In this document: positions 19,942 through 28,096 of the stretch, piece by piece | Layout of the letters: every line of letters starts with the position of its first letter | Position numbering within the stretch: position 1 is the stretch's first letter | Assembly (NCBI GenBank): GCA_017983635.1 | Contig: JAGOBA010000002.1 | Span: 62,001-126,000 of the forward strand | Source: Alphaproteobacteria bacterium | Lineage (GTDB): Bacteria; Pseudomonadota; Alphaproteobacteria; Micropepsales; Micropepsaceae | DNA length: 64,000 nucleotides | Direction of reading: 5' to 3' | The notes under the pieces: generated by a model | Told to the model about the DNA's origin: nothing | The model's database searches: none | What the model saw: the letters and a program-made list of their open reading frames with translations, nothing else | Made by a program: the position numbers and the translations under genes

Positions 19942-20718
19942 TCAGCGGTGCTCGAACTTTGCTTTTCGCTTTTCGACGAACGCCGCCATGCCTTCTTTCT
20001 GGTCGGCTGTCGCAAACATTGAGTGGAAAAGTCGCCGCTCGAAACGCACGCCTTCCGACAAGGTCGTTTCGTACGCGCGATTGATCGTTTCTTTCGTCAT
20101 CATCACGATGGGCAGCGACATTTCGCCGATCGTCTCCGCCGCCTTCATCGCCTCGTTCACCAAGTCGGCAACCGGCACGACGCGACTGACGAGCCCGGAA
20201 CGCTCGGCCTCGGCCGCGTCCATCATCCGCCCGGTGAGACACATCTCCATCGCCTTCGACTTGCCGACAAAGCGCGTGAGACGTTGCGTGCCCCCGATCC
20301 CCGGCATCACGCCAAGCTTGATCTCAGGCTGTCCGAACTTCGCGTTGTCGCCGGCAATAATGAAGTCGCACATCATCGCAAGCTCGCACCCGCCGCCGAG
20401 CGCAAAGCCCGCCACGGCCGCAATTACCGGCTTGCGAAACGCGACAAAGCGATCATGAAACCCGCCGAAAAGATCTTCGCCATAGGTGTCCGCGTAACTC
20501 TTCGGCTGCATCTCCTTAATGTCCGCGCCGGCCGCAAACGCCTTCTCCGATCCCGTCAGCACCACCGCGCGCACGCCGGGATTCGCCTCCGCCTGATCGA
20601 GTGCCGCGCCAAGGTCGTGCACCACCTGCGAGTTCAGCGCATTGAGCGCCTGCGGCCGGTTCAGCGTAATCAGCAATACCGCGCCGCGCGTCTCAGTCTT
20701 GATCGTCTCGAAGCTCAT
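19942..20718 (-). CDS. Enoyl-CoA hydratase
   Basis: A 258-residue crotonase-fold enzyme that hydrates trans-2-enoyl-CoA, most likely in beta-oxidation. The oxyanion-hole segments [11 protein letters not shown] and [20 protein letters not shown] are present, and both catalytic glutamates are in place: the E of GGGCELAMM and the E of [13 protein letters not shown], with GGTQRL following. This matches short-chain EchA/Ech proteins. The ATG at 20718 ([10 protein letters not shown]) is chosen over an upstream one at 20730. A minus-strand gene between mutM and rpsT, the same order seen in many alphaproteobacteria. Confidence 0.92.
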   Translation of the reverse strand: MSFETIKTETRGAVLLITLNRPQALNALNSQVVHDLGAALDQAEANPGVRAVVLTGSEKAFAAGADIKEMQPKSYADTYGEDLFGGFHDRFVAFRKPVIAAVAGFALGGGCELAMMCDFIIAGDNAKFGQPEIKLGVMPGIGGTQRLTRFVGKSKAMEMCLTGRMMDAAEAERSGLVSRVVPVADLVNEAMKAAETIGEMSLPIVMMTKETINRAYETTLSEGVRFERRLFHSMFATADQKEGMAAFVEKRKAKFEHR

Positions 20719-20810
20719 GAGCACACCCATCGATTTTTCGCGAGCGGTTTACCCCACCCACCAGCGCGACGCCAGCACACAAAATCTTGTGGGCAACGCA
20801 ACCTCAAAAC

Positions 20811-21034
20811 GTTTCACGCCAAGACGCCGAGCCGCAAAGAAGAATGTGAAGCACGAACAGCACGAACTTCACGAAGTCGCACAGCCCAACCACCAACACC
20901 CGCGCGCGCCAGCGCGCAACACCGGCGTCGCGCCGGTCAAGACCTTCCGGAAACACACGAGCCCTTCGTGTATTTCGTGTTCTTCGTGGTTCAATTCTCT
21001 TTCTTCTTTGCGGCCTGGCGTCTTGGCGTGAAAC
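20811..21034. repeat. Palindromic intergenic element, family 1, copy A
   Basis: Long imperfect inverted repeat. The left arm (20811-20876) and right arm (20964-21034) read alike when one is reversed: both start GTTTCACGCCAAGACGCC, then a CCGCAAAGAAGAA block, then ACACGAA-type repeats ending CACGAAG. The centre holds two small hairpins, GCGCGC-N4-GCGCGC (20902-20917) and ACCGGCG-N3-CGCCGGT (20921-20937). A second copy is at 30251-30484. No coding potential; resembles a miniature mobile or RNA-forming element. Confidence 0.85.
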
Positions 21035-21115
21035 ATTCAGCGCATCCGCCGCACCGCCGCTCACGCGTAGCTTGAGCATCTTGGCGATCTTGGCGGTGAA
21101 GTCTCTTTCTTCTCT

Positions 21116-21967
21116 CTACCGCTGACACGTCGCGCAAAAGAACGTCGACCGCCCCGACTGCACGATTCGGCGCACGACGCCGCTGCAGCCCTTTTTCAGG
21201 CAGGGCTCTTCCTCACGGTCGTAGACCGAAAACGCCTTCTGGAAATACCCAAGCTCGCCGCTGGTCTGCTTGTAGTCGCGCAAGGTCGACCCGCCCGCTT
21301 TGATCGCCTCACGCAAAACCTCTTTCACGTGCGGCACCAATTTGCGCGAACGCGCGCCGACGACCGTCGCCGCCATCCGCTTCGGCGAAATCCCGGCACG
21401 GAACAGCGCCTCGCACACATAGATATTGCCGAGGCCCGCGACCACGCGTTGATCGAGCAGCGCCGCCTTGATCGGCGTGCGCTTGCCCTTGAGCGCCGCG
21501 TCGAGCACCGCCGGTGAAAACGCCGCCGACAACGGCTCCGGCCCGAGTTCGGCCAAATACTTGTATGTCGAAACCTCCGACGCTTTGAACAGATCCATCA
21601 TCCCAAAGCGCCGGTGATCGGTGAACGTCACCCGCGCGCCTTTGTCCGTCTCGAACACGATGTGATCGTGCTTGCCAGGCTTCGGCGTCGCGTGCACGAA
21701 CGTGCCCACCTTCGCGCCTTCGATCGAGAACCGCCCCGACATGCCCAGGTGCATGATCAAGATCTCGTCGCCGTCGAGATGCGCGAGGATGTATTTCGCC
21801 CGCCGCGTCAGCATTTCCACCCGCCGCCCTGTTAACCGTTCGGCAAACTTTGTCGGCAGCGGAAAGCGCAGATCGCCCCGCCGCGCGATCACGCGCGTCA
21901 ACCTGCGGCCTTCCAGCACAGGCAAAAGCCCCTGGCGGACGGTTTCAACCTCGGGAAGTTCGGGCAT
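21116..21967 (-). CDS. mutM: Formamidopyrimidine-DNA glycosylase (MutM/Fpg)
   Basis: Base-excision repair enzyme that removes 8-oxoguanine and formamidopyrimidines. Starting at 21967 it has 283 residues and the family N-terminus [14 protein letters not shown], where Pro2 is the Schiff-base nucleophile and Glu3 the acid. The helix-two-turn-helix motif [20 protein letters not shown] and the C-terminal zinc finger (CLKKGC...CATC) are present. The longer open frame upstream is antisense to ubiE. It is divergent from ubiE with about 50 nt between the starts, so both promoters are compressed there. Confidence 0.97.
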   Translation of the reverse strand: MPELPEVETVRQGLLPVLEGRRLTRVIARRGDLRFPLPTKFAERLTGRRVEMLTRRAKYILAHLDGDEILIMHLGMSGRFSIEGAKVGTFVHATPKPGKHDHIVFETDKGARVTFTDHRRFGMMDLFKASEVSTYKYLAELGPEPLSAAFSPAVLDAALKGKRTPIKAALLDQRVVAGLGNIYVCEALFRAGISPKRMAATVVGARSRKLVPHVKEVLREAIKAGGSTLRDYKQTSGELGYFQKAFSVYDREEEPCLKKGCSGVVRRIVQSGRSTFFCATCQR

Positions 21968-22018
21968 GGGACGCCGTGTAACGTAGCTCAAGGAATTTGT
22001 GCGCACTATGTTTGCACG

Positions 22019-22780
22019 ATGAGCGAGGAAAAGCGCAAAGTCTCTTTCGGCTTCCGCGAAGTGGCGGAGGACGAGAAGGCGCGCCTCGTCGGTCAGGTCT
22101 TCACAAACGTGGCCGCCCGCTACGACGTCATGAACGACCTGATGTCGATGGGTGTTCAGCGCCTTTGGAAGCAAGCGCTGATCGACTGGCTCTCGCCGAC
22201 GACCGACATGCAGCTGCTCGATGTTGCCGGCGGCACCGGCGACATCGCCTTCCGCTTCTTGGAGCGCCTGGGCGCCAAGCGCGGCAACGCGCACGCGATC
22301 GTCTGCGACATCAACCCGGAAATGCTGGCCGTCGGTAAAGAACGCGCCCGCCAGCGCGGCCATCAAAATGAAACGACCTTCACCGCCGGCGACGCCGAAC
22401 GCCTGCCCATCCCGGACGCGAGTGTCGACGCCTACACGATTTCCTTCGGCATAAGGAACGTCACCCACATCGACCGCGCCCTGGCCGAGGCCTATCGCGT
22501 GCTGAAACCCGGCGGCCGCTTCCTTTGTTTGGAATTCTCTAAGGTCGACGACCCTATCCTGTCGCGGCTCTACGACCTCTGGTCGTTCAACGCCATTCCG
22601 CTGATCGGACAAGCCGTGACCAACGACCGCGCCGCCTACGAATATCTGGTCGAAAGCATCCGCCGCTTCCCGCCGCAAAAAGAGTTCGCGGCCATGATCA
22701 CGACCGCCGGCTTCAAACAGGTGAAGTGGCGCGACCTCACCGGCGGCATCGTCGCGATGCATTCCGGCTGGAAGTTCTGA
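22019..22780 (+). CDS. ubiE: Ubiquinone/menaquinone biosynthesis C-methyltransferase UbiE
   Basis: SAM-dependent methyltransferase of the quinone pathway, 253 residues. Motifs in order: FGFREV near the N-terminus, [29 protein letters not shown] motif [46 protein letters not shown], and [13 protein letters not shown]. These are diagnostic for UbiE/COQ5. The stop overlaps the ubiB start (TGATG-type overlap at 22778-22782), so the two are translationally coupled. Confidence 0.97.
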   Translation: MSEEKRKVSFGFREVAEDEKARLVGQVFTNVAARYDVMNDLMSMGVQRLWKQALIDWLSPTTDMQLLDVAGGTGDIAFRFLERLGAKRGNAHAIVCDINPEMLAVGKERARQRGHQNETTFTAGDAERLPIPDASVDAYTISFGIRNVTHIDRALAEAYRVLKPGGRFLCLEFSKVDDPILSRLYDLWSFNAIPLIGQAVTNDRAAYEYLVESIRRFPPQKEFAAMITTAGFKQVKWRDLTGGIVAMHSGWKF

Positions 22781-24354
22781 TGTTCACGAGCTGGGCCAAG
22801 CTCCGCCGTCTACTGCGCGCCGGTCGCGTGCTAGGCAGCCACGGCGTGTTGCCGCCGAAGGAATGGGAAAGCTTCGTTCCCCCGCAAGCAAAACTCCTCC
22901 AATACCTATTCCCCAAAACCCAATCCCTAGCCCAAGGCCGCACCGGCGAACGCCTCGCCCGCGCACTGAGCAAACTTGGACCCTCCTACATCAAGGCGGG
23001 CCAGTTCCTCGCCACACGCCCCGACGTCATCGGCACCGACATCGCGCGCGATCTGTCCGAACTGCAAGACCGCATGCCGCCCTTCCCGCTCGACGAAGCC
23101 AAACGCATCCTGAGCGAAGAACTAGACCCCGCCCACGTCGCACTCGTCGGCGACATTGGCGAAGCGATTGCCGCCGCCTCGATCGCGCAAGTCCACAAGG
23201 TCGCGCTCAAACCTAACGCCGACGGCACGCCGCAATATCGCGCCCTGAAAATTCTTCGCCCCGGCATCGAACAAGAGTTTGCGTCCGAACTCCAAGCCTT
23301 CGCCTGGGCCGCGCGCAACGCCGAACGCTTCGGCGGCGAAGACGTGCGCCGCATGAAACCGACGGCCGGCGTCGAAACGCTCGCCCGCTCCGTCGTCATC
23401 GAAATGGACCTGCGCTTGGAAGCCGCGGCCTGCGTCGAGATGGCAAAGAACATCGCCAAAGACCCGGACTTCCGCGTCCCCGCCGTCGATTGGGACTTCA
23501 CCACGCGCCGCGTCCTCGCCACCGAATGGATCGACGCGACCTCGCTCAAAGACATCGACGCGCTGAAGGCGCAAGGCCACGACCTGAAACGCATCGCGAC
23601 CGCGGTGATCCAAAATTTTCTGCGTCACGCCCTGCGCGACGGCTTCTTCCACGCCGACATGCATCCGGGCAATCTCTTCGTCGACAAGGCGGGCAAGCTC
23701 GTCGCCGTCGACTTCGGCATCATGGGAAGGCTCGACGCCATCTCGCGCCGCTTCATGGCCGAAACGCTGGGCGGCTTCCTCGCCCGCGACTACCGCCGCG
23801 TCGCCGACATCCATCTCCAAGTGGGCTTCGTCCCCCCGCGCCACAGCGTCGAAGACTTCGCCCAAGCGCTCCGCGCGATCGGCGAACCGATCTTCGGCAG
23901 GCCCGCGAGCAACATGTCGATGGCGCGCCTGCTCACGCAACTCTTCGAAGTCACCCGCCTCTTCGACATGGAAATGCAGCCCCAGCTCGTGATGCTGCAA
24001 AAAACGATGGTCGTCGTCGAAGGTGTCGCAAGACAGCTCGACCCCGAACACTCGATCTGGGAATCGGCGAGACCCGTCGTCGAACAATGGATGATCGACC
24101 AAGTCGGCCCGCAAGCCCGCCTCAACCAAGCCGCCGAAGGCATGTCCACCTTGGGTCGCGCAATAGCCGCCCTCCCCGAAGTCTTAAAAAACGCCGAGCA
24201 AGTGGCAAGCCACCTCACCACCAACGGCCTCCGCCTCCACCCCGACAGCACCGAAGCGATAGCCCGCGCCCAATCCCAACGCACCCAACACGTAAGAGTA
24301 GCCATCTGGATCGGCGCCCTGGCGCTGGCGGTGTTGGCGGCAGCGCAGTTCTAA
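22780..24354 (+). CDS. ubiB: UbiB family atypical kinase, ubiquinone biosynthesis
   Basis: ADCK/UbiB-type atypical kinase-like ATPase required for ubiquinone synthesis, 524 residues. The KxGQ motif is K72-A-G-Q75 in [17 protein letters not shown], the alanine-rich loop is [11 protein letters not shown], and the catalytic segment [11 protein letters not shown] starts at 291 with VDFGIMG after it. The C-terminus has a hydrophobic anchor ([16 protein letters not shown]), as in E. coli UbiB. It overlaps ubiE by 1 nt. The last 12 nt of the gene (GCGCAGTTCTAA) are part of a direct repeat found again at 25343. Confidence 0.96.
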   Translation: MFTSWAKLRRLLRAGRVLGSHGVLPPKEWESFVPPQAKLLQYLFPKTQSLAQGRTGERLARALSKLGPSYIKAGQFLATRPDVIGTDIARDLSELQDRMPPFPLDEAKRILSEELDPAHVALVGDIGEAIAAASIAQVHKVALKPNADGTPQYRALKILRPGIEQEFASELQAFAWAARNAERFGGEDVRRMKPTAGVETLARSVVIEMDLRLEAAACVEMAKNIAKDPDFRVPAVDWDFTTRRVLATEWIDATSLKDIDALKAQGHDLKRIATAVIQNFLRHALRDGFFHADMHPGNLFVDKAGKLVAVDFGIMGRLDAISRRFMAETLGGFLARDYRRVADIHLQVGFVPPRHSVEDFAQALRAIGEPIFGRPASNMSMARLLTQLFEVTRLFDMEMQPQLVMLQKTMVVVEGVARQLDPEHSIWESARPVVEQWMIDQVGPQARLNQAAEGMSTLGRAIAALPEVLKNAEQVASHLTTNGLRLHPDSTEAIARAQSQRTQHVRVAIWIGALALAVLAAAQF

Positions 24355-24461
24355 TTTCTTCCTTCCTGGGACCGCCGGCATCCCTGCCGGCCCTTACAGA
24401 CTCAAACCAAACCCAACCACCCGAGAAGAACAAAACCCGGGAGCGCGGGCTTCCAGCCCGC
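24343..24461. repeat. Direct repeat copy A with two hairpins (family 3), overlapping ubiB end
   Basis: Shares with 25343-25451 the segments GCGCAGTTCTAA, CCTGGGACC, CCGGCCCTT, an A/C-rich spacer, and GGGAGCGCGGGCTTCCAGCC. Internal hairpins: GCCGGCA-N4-TGCCGGC (24374-24391) and GCGGGCT-N3-AGCCCGC (24445-24461). It begins inside the ubiB coding end, which suggests the second copy arose by local duplication from here. Confidence 0.75.
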
Positions 24462-24563
24462 TCTTTCTGACGCGACGGTGCACGAGTGCGGAGGGTAGGG
24501 GTACACCGTCCCCGTATTACCCATCAGGCGCCAAGCGATCGCGCCGACCGGCGGCGCCGGCGC

Positions 24564-24938
24564 TCATTCGGACGCCTCGGATCTCGAACGGTTGAGGAAG
24601 CAATAACTAAAGGCGAGGATGGCGGAGCCGGCGGTCACCGTCACGGCCGCGGGTGTTGCGATGTCGAGCGGCACAAAGGCCCAGAGCGCTGCGCTGATGA
24701 GACCGCCGAGAACAAAGACCCAGCCGGCAAAACGGCGGGCGGCGCGCGCGATGGGCGTGCGCAGAACGGCCTTGGGGATGGCGTTTCCGTAGTAAGCCAG
24801 TATCAGCGCGTTGAAGACCATCATGACGCGGACCGGCGTGTCGCCGTCAAGCGCACCCGTCATGACGCCCCAGGCGGCGACAATGGAAACGCCGATCATC
24901 GCGGTCGCGACCAATCCTGCTTGCGTGATTGTCTTCAT
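24564..24938 (-). CDS. Small four-helix membrane protein paired with SdpR-like repressor
   Basis: A 124-residue integral membrane protein with about four hydrophobic helices (roughly 6-28, 38-58, 68-88, 92-112), a short acidic tail and no recognised catalytic motif. It starts within the stop of the upstream ArsR-type gene (ATGA overlap at 24935-24938), so the two are one operon. This arrangement recalls Bacillus SdpR-SdpI, where the membrane protein gives immunity to a killing factor and sequesters the repressor, but the sequence is not obviously SdpI. Function should be left open. Confidence 0.65.
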   Translation of the reverse strand: MKTITQAGLVATAMIGVSIVAAWGVMTGALDGDTPVRVMMVFNALILAYYGNAIPKAVLRTPIARAARRFAGWVFVLGGLISAALWAFVPLDIATPAAVTVTAGSAILAFSYCFLNRSRSEASE

Positions 24939-25243
24939 GTTGCCGTTCTCCGTTTTGCTGGCTGCTGTGCCTTTTGCCGTTCGGCGCCCAGACCGAATGT
25001 TTGTGCGAAACCCATCAACGCCTCTTCCAGCACCGAGAGTTTGAGATGGTAGATCACCGATTTCCCGTCCTTCTCGGCCGCGATGAGGTTCGCCTCGCGC
25101 AGCACGGCGAAGTGGGCGGACATCGTCGGCTTCGACACGTCGAAATGACCGGCAAGCTCGCCCGCGCTCATCGGGCCCTTGCGCAGAAGCTGCAGCACAT
25201 GGCGGCGGGTCGGGTCGGCGAGCGCTTTGAAGATACCGGTCAT
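24935..25243 (-). CDS. ArsR-family (SdpR-like) autorepressor
   Basis: A 102-residue winged-helix repressor. The sequence IFKALADPTRRHVLQLL, then MSAGELAGHFDVSKPTMSAHFAVLREANLI and the wing AEKDGKSVIYHLK follow the SdpR subgroup of ArsR proteins. No metal-binding cysteine pair (CVC type) is present, so it is not a metal sensor of the classical kind. It probably represses its own two-gene operon, with the coupled membrane protein as the effector or antagonist, as in SdpR-SdpI systems (inference from family). The cassette lies between two direct repeats. Confidence 0.82.
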   Translation of the reverse strand: MTGIFKALADPTRRHVLQLLRKGPMSAGELAGHFDVSKPTMSAHFAVLREANLIAAEKDGKSVIYHLKLSVLEEALMGFAQTFGLGAERQKAQQPAKRRTAT

Positions 25244-25342
25244 TTTCGATAGTTAGCTAATCATCGAAATAATGTCAAGCGCGTTGATCGCGGCGGAAGC
25301 CGCCCTCATCCTCGGGCAGGCGGACATCCGGTCCTCGCGGTG

Positions 25343-25451
25343 GCGCAGTTCTAAGCCTGGGACCACCCTCTCCCAGCCGGCCCTTGCTGAAGCGAAACAA
25401 ACACAAGCGCCTACGACTCCCAAAACCTGGGAGCGCGGGCTTCCAGCCCGC
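25343..25451. repeat. Direct repeat copy B with hairpin (family 3)
   Basis: Second copy of the element at 24343-24461, offset by exactly 1000 nt at its left edge. It starts with the same GCGCAGTTCTAA that ends ubiB, although no ubiB reading frame continues here. The right hairpin GCGGGCT-N3-AGCCCGC is at 25435-25451; the left hairpin has decayed. Confidence 0.75.
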
Positions 25452-25560
25452 CCAGCGCTCAGGCTCGCCAACGCGCTCGGCACGACGGCGCAGCTGTGGC
25501 TCAACTTGCAGAACGATTACGACGTGCAAATCGCGCGGCGATATCTGGGGAAAGCGTTAC

Positions 25561-25591
25561 GTGTCCCCGGCACCTCCGTGTCCCCGGCACC
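25561..25591. repeat. Tandem 14-mer GTGTCCCCGGCACC, two copies
   Basis: Two identical GTGTCCCCGGCACC units at 25561-25574 and 25578-25591, spaced 17 nt apart. They sit in a gene-free stretch of about 460 nt (25244-25706) that otherwise contains only the direct repeat and no convincing gene. Confidence 0.7.
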
Positions 25592-25706
25592 GCACCCGAG
25601 CGATCTGGTAACGAAGGACACAACTCACGGCGGAATTGGGGCGCACGTTGCGCCGAACCAATCTTTCCAACTACAGTTTTGGCAATTTGCTGCCTTTAGG
25701 TGATTG

Positions 25707-26705
25707 ATGTCGCGGATCGCATTACTGGCCATCGTCGTCGTGGTCGCCTTGCTGTTCTTCCTGTTCAATGCGGTCAACAGCGAGCCCAACGTGAACTATG
25801 GCTTTTTCAATTACTACTGCGACCCTGCAGCGGATCGATGGGAGCGCGCATTCGACTTCATCAAGGTCATCTTTGGAAACCTCGTCGCACTTTCGATAAC
25901 GGTCCTCATATTGGTTGGGATCGTGATGTCGATAGCTGGCGGGGGTGGAGCAGGAGAAGTTGACTCGATTTTTGAGTTGATTGGCTCAATCCTTGCGGTC
26001 CTTGCAACGATTGCCGCAGCGATCGCGGCTATGGCGGGCATCTCGTCGGCAACCTGTGACGCAAGAACTGCTTTAGTTGAGCCAACGTTCGTGCTGGGCA
26101 GCAGCAGCCTATCGAAGCAGGGGCTCCAAAAAGTCGAGATTGATCGTGACGCGATTGCATCGGTTGGTGTTGAACAAGCGATAGACTACTTGCGCGCGGT
26201 CCAACACAACAGACCGCACCTAACGTATATCGACTACACCATTACCGTTGACGAATTGCGTAAACGACCCTTTCGCGAGATTTGGTGTGATTTCAGCGCT
26301 GACGGTCAGACGGTCCAAATGGCCTGGCAGCATGGCCAGATTGGTGACTACGCCTACGCAACGGGCATTGAGCGGGTGCAAACCAAGGACGCAGTTGTCG
26401 AAATTTGGGGGGAGACAAATGTTGGACCGTCAATTTACCTGTGGTGGCATCCAGGCGCCGACAACGACGACGGTACCGGTGGCTTTGACAAGCGCCGCAT
26501 CAAGCGATGTGTGGTAGCGCCTTATCGGTTCAAGGCACGTTATGATAAGATGGTTCTTGGCACGATGATCGCGCTTGGGAAGATTGGGGCAAACCGCACT
26601 TTCTTCACCGGAAACTATAGGTCGGGTTATTGCCGTACAACCATTTGGAAGCGAGATTGGGACCTTACCGAATGCTCCCTTGAAGGGTCCGACTTTCGAA
26701 GGTAG
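25707..26705 (+). CDS. Orphan membrane protein of unknown function
   Basis: A 332-residue protein I do not recognise. It has one N-terminal helix (about 3-24), two further hydrophobic segments (about 55-80 and 88-112, GSILAVLATIAAAIAAMAGI) and then a soluble domain of about 220 residues rich in Trp, Tyr and charged residues, with six or so cysteines. It starts at ATG 25707 behind AGGTGATTG. Base composition is visibly less GC-rich than flanking genes and codon choice is less biased, which points to horizontal origin. No partner gene is adjacent. The soluble part could be cytoplasmic or periplasmic. Confidence 0.6.
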   Translation: MSRIALLAIVVVVALLFFLFNAVNSEPNVNYGFFNYYCDPAADRWERAFDFIKVIFGNLVALSITVLILVGIVMSIAGGGGAGEVDSIFELIGSILAVLATIAAAIAAMAGISSATCDARTALVEPTFVLGSSSLSKQGLQKVEIDRDAIASVGVEQAIDYLRAVQHNRPHLTYIDYTITVDELRKRPFREIWCDFSADGQTVQMAWQHGQIGDYAYATGIERVQTKDAVVEIWGETNVGPSIYLWWHPGADNDDGTGGFDKRRIKRCVVAPYRFKARYDKMVLGTMIALGKIGANRTFFTGNYRSGYCRTTIWKRDWDLTECSLEGSDFRR

Positions 26706-26926
26706 TTGGGCAAATTGAAATGCAGGGACATCATACCTAGCCCCCTCAACGTGAGCGATGTAATTTCCGGGGACATGTTCTGATTTCAAGCGTCGCCAAA
26801 GCGGGCAGGACGCGGGCGGTCCCAGGGCCAGCGTTACCCCTTGAGATTAGCGCGAAGCATCGCTGCAGCCGTGCGCTTTTTCGGCGGGAGAAGGGGTTTC
26901 TTGGCCCAATTCTGGCCCTTGCTAAT

Positions 26927-26941
26927 GTTCCTGATATGTTC
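26927..26941 (+). promoter_or_regulatory. Candidate LexA (SOS) box GTTC-N7-GTTC
   Basis: GTTC-CTGATAT-GTTC, an exact match to the alphaproteobacterial LexA consensus, 44 nt before the start of the unknown pair at 26985. It sits in AT-rich sequence with TATATATT just downstream and a dyad TTATG-TGAA-CATAA at 26956-26969, next to the ribosome site AAGGAG. About one such match is expected by chance in a window this size, so position matters more than presence. Confidence 0.5.
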
Positions 26942-26984
26942 TATATATTCATTTCTTATGTGAACATAAGGAGCTGGCCGCGCC

Positions 26985-27584
26985 ATGACCAACGACAGCA
27001 ACGCAACGGACGCGGCGAACAACCCGCCGGAGCGGCCGGAAAAACGCACTGCGCCCCCCGCCAACACCACCCCCACCGCAATGCGCGACCTCGGCGGCTC
27101 ATCCTCGGACGCGTTCAACGCGCTGATCGCCCGGCAAACGGCGGCGGCGCTTTACATCAAGCCCTTGGACGACGAGGACCGGCGCAGGAAGGCCGAAGCC
27201 GCGTTTGCGGCGTTGCTGAGCCTCAGCCCGCGCAGCGAGCTTGAGGGCATGCTGGGTGCGCAACTGATCGCTTGCCACCACGCCGCCATGGAGTGCTTTC
27301 GCAAGGCGGCAGATCCCGCGCAACGGCCGCAGATGCGCAACGAGAACCTGGCGCTTGGCGGTCGGCTGTCGCGGGCCTACGCCGCGCTGGTTGAAGCGCT
27401 CGATCGCCGCCGCAGCGAAGGCCTGCCGAGGACGGTCACCGTCGAACACGTCGTCATTCGCAGCGAGCGCGAGGTCACGGCGCGCGCCGCGCTGCGCATC
27501 AGCACGTCGCGCACCGCCGCACACAAAGGAAACGGACATGCTCTCAACGGTCACACGGCTACAGGCGGCGCCGCGCTGCGCTAG
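26985..27584 (+). CDS. Conserved unknown protein, first gene of an overlapping pair
   Basis: A 199-residue soluble protein with a disordered Pro/Ala/Thr N-terminus (about 1-40), a helical middle (PRSELEGMLGAQLIACHHAAMECFRKA, then NENLALGGRLSRAYAALVEALDRRR) and a basic C-terminal tail after TVTVEHVVI. From memory, proteins with this layout (an ExMLAAQ...ATH..AMEC helix and a TVxHVxV strand) recur in Rhizobiales-type genomes beside a short protein with an HGNRNAxKHG motif, as here. No function has been assigned to them that I know of. A candidate LexA box and AT-rich dyad lie upstream; the last 47 nt overlap the next gene. Confidence 0.7.
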   Translation: MTNDSNATDAANNPPERPEKRTAPPANTTPTAMRDLGGSSSDAFNALIARQTAAALYIKPLDDEDRRRKAEAAFAALLSLSPRSELEGMLGAQLIACHHAAMECFRKAADPAQRPQMRNENLALGGRLSRAYAALVEALDRRRSEGLPRTVTVEHVVIRSEREVTARAALRISTSRTAAHKGNGHALNGHTATGGAALR

Positions 27585-27804
27585 CCGCTCGAAGCGAACG
27601 AAACTGCCCTGCCAGGCGCCGGCCGTTCGCGGTTACAACGTCTGCCGCTTTCACGGCGCGCGCAGCGGCGCACCGCACGGCAATCGCAACGCTTGGAAAC
27701 ACGGCACCAGGGGCGAAGCGTGGCGCAACGAATCGCGCGCAATAAGCGCCCTCGTCCGCAAGGCACGCAAACTCGCCGCCGCCACGCAAGTTCCGGGTAC
27801 ATGA
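27538..27804 (+). CDS. Small Cys/His protein with HGNRNAWKHG motif
   Basis: An 88-residue basic protein. Residues CASRSKRTKLPCQAP and CRFHGARSGAPHGNRNAWKH form a C-x10-C...C-x2-H pattern, possibly a zinc knuckle, followed by the G-N-R-N-A-x-K-H-G box. Such small proteins are common in alphaproteobacterial accessory and phage-like regions. The ATG at 27538 has AAGGA about 8 nt upstream and overlaps the preceding gene in a different frame, so the pair is co-translated. DNA or RNA binding is plausible from charge and motif but not shown. Confidence 0.72.
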   Translation: MLSTVTRLQAAPRCASRSKRTKLPCQAPAVRGYNVCRFHGARSGAPHGNRNAWKHGTRGEAWRNESRAISALVRKARKLAAATQVPGT

Positions 27805-27988
27805 GGTTGTTCGCTCAAAAAGCGCCGGGGGTATCCGGTCCAGTTCTTAGACGTCTGCGTCGCCCCCCTCCCATGCAGCCGCTGCGCGGCGCACGTACTC
27901 CCCCAAACTGCAGCGCAGTTGGGGGAGTACGTGCGCAACGAAGTTGCTGCACGGGAGGGGGCTGCGCAAGCGTTTGAGGAAAACAACC
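27805..27988. repeat. Large nested inverted repeat (MITE-like hairpin)
   Basis: Begins right after the preceding stop codon. Outer arms GGTTGTT...CTCAAA (from 27805) pair with TTTGAGG...AACAACC (to 27988). An inner stem pairs CCCCCTCCC-TGCAGC-GCGCACGTACTCCCCCAA on the left (about 27863-27907) with its complement on the right (about 27916-27962). The tip is CTGC-AGC-GCAG. The whole could fold into one hairpin of about 180 nt. No coding potential. Confidence 0.75.
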
Positions 27989-28096
27989 AACAATCCCAAC
28001 CACTTACCATTCCCCTCACCATCAAAACAAAATTTCCACGCGCCTTGATGTACTTAGGTATAATTCCCATCTTCACTGCATGAATTGAGGCCTCAG

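Noticed and set aside
20023..21075. 350-residue plus-strand frame
   Set aside because: Runs antisense through the enoyl-CoA hydratase and then across the palindromic repeat; not a gene.
25272..25703. 143-residue plus-strand frame in the repeat-rich gap
   Set aside because: Made largely of repeat DNA (family 3 copy and tandem 14-mers); no domain.
26834..27118. 94-residue minus-strand frame ending GQNWAKKPLLPPKKR...
   Set aside because: Half of it is antisense to the unknown gene at 26985; the end looks protein-like but there is no start or ribosome site outside the overlap.
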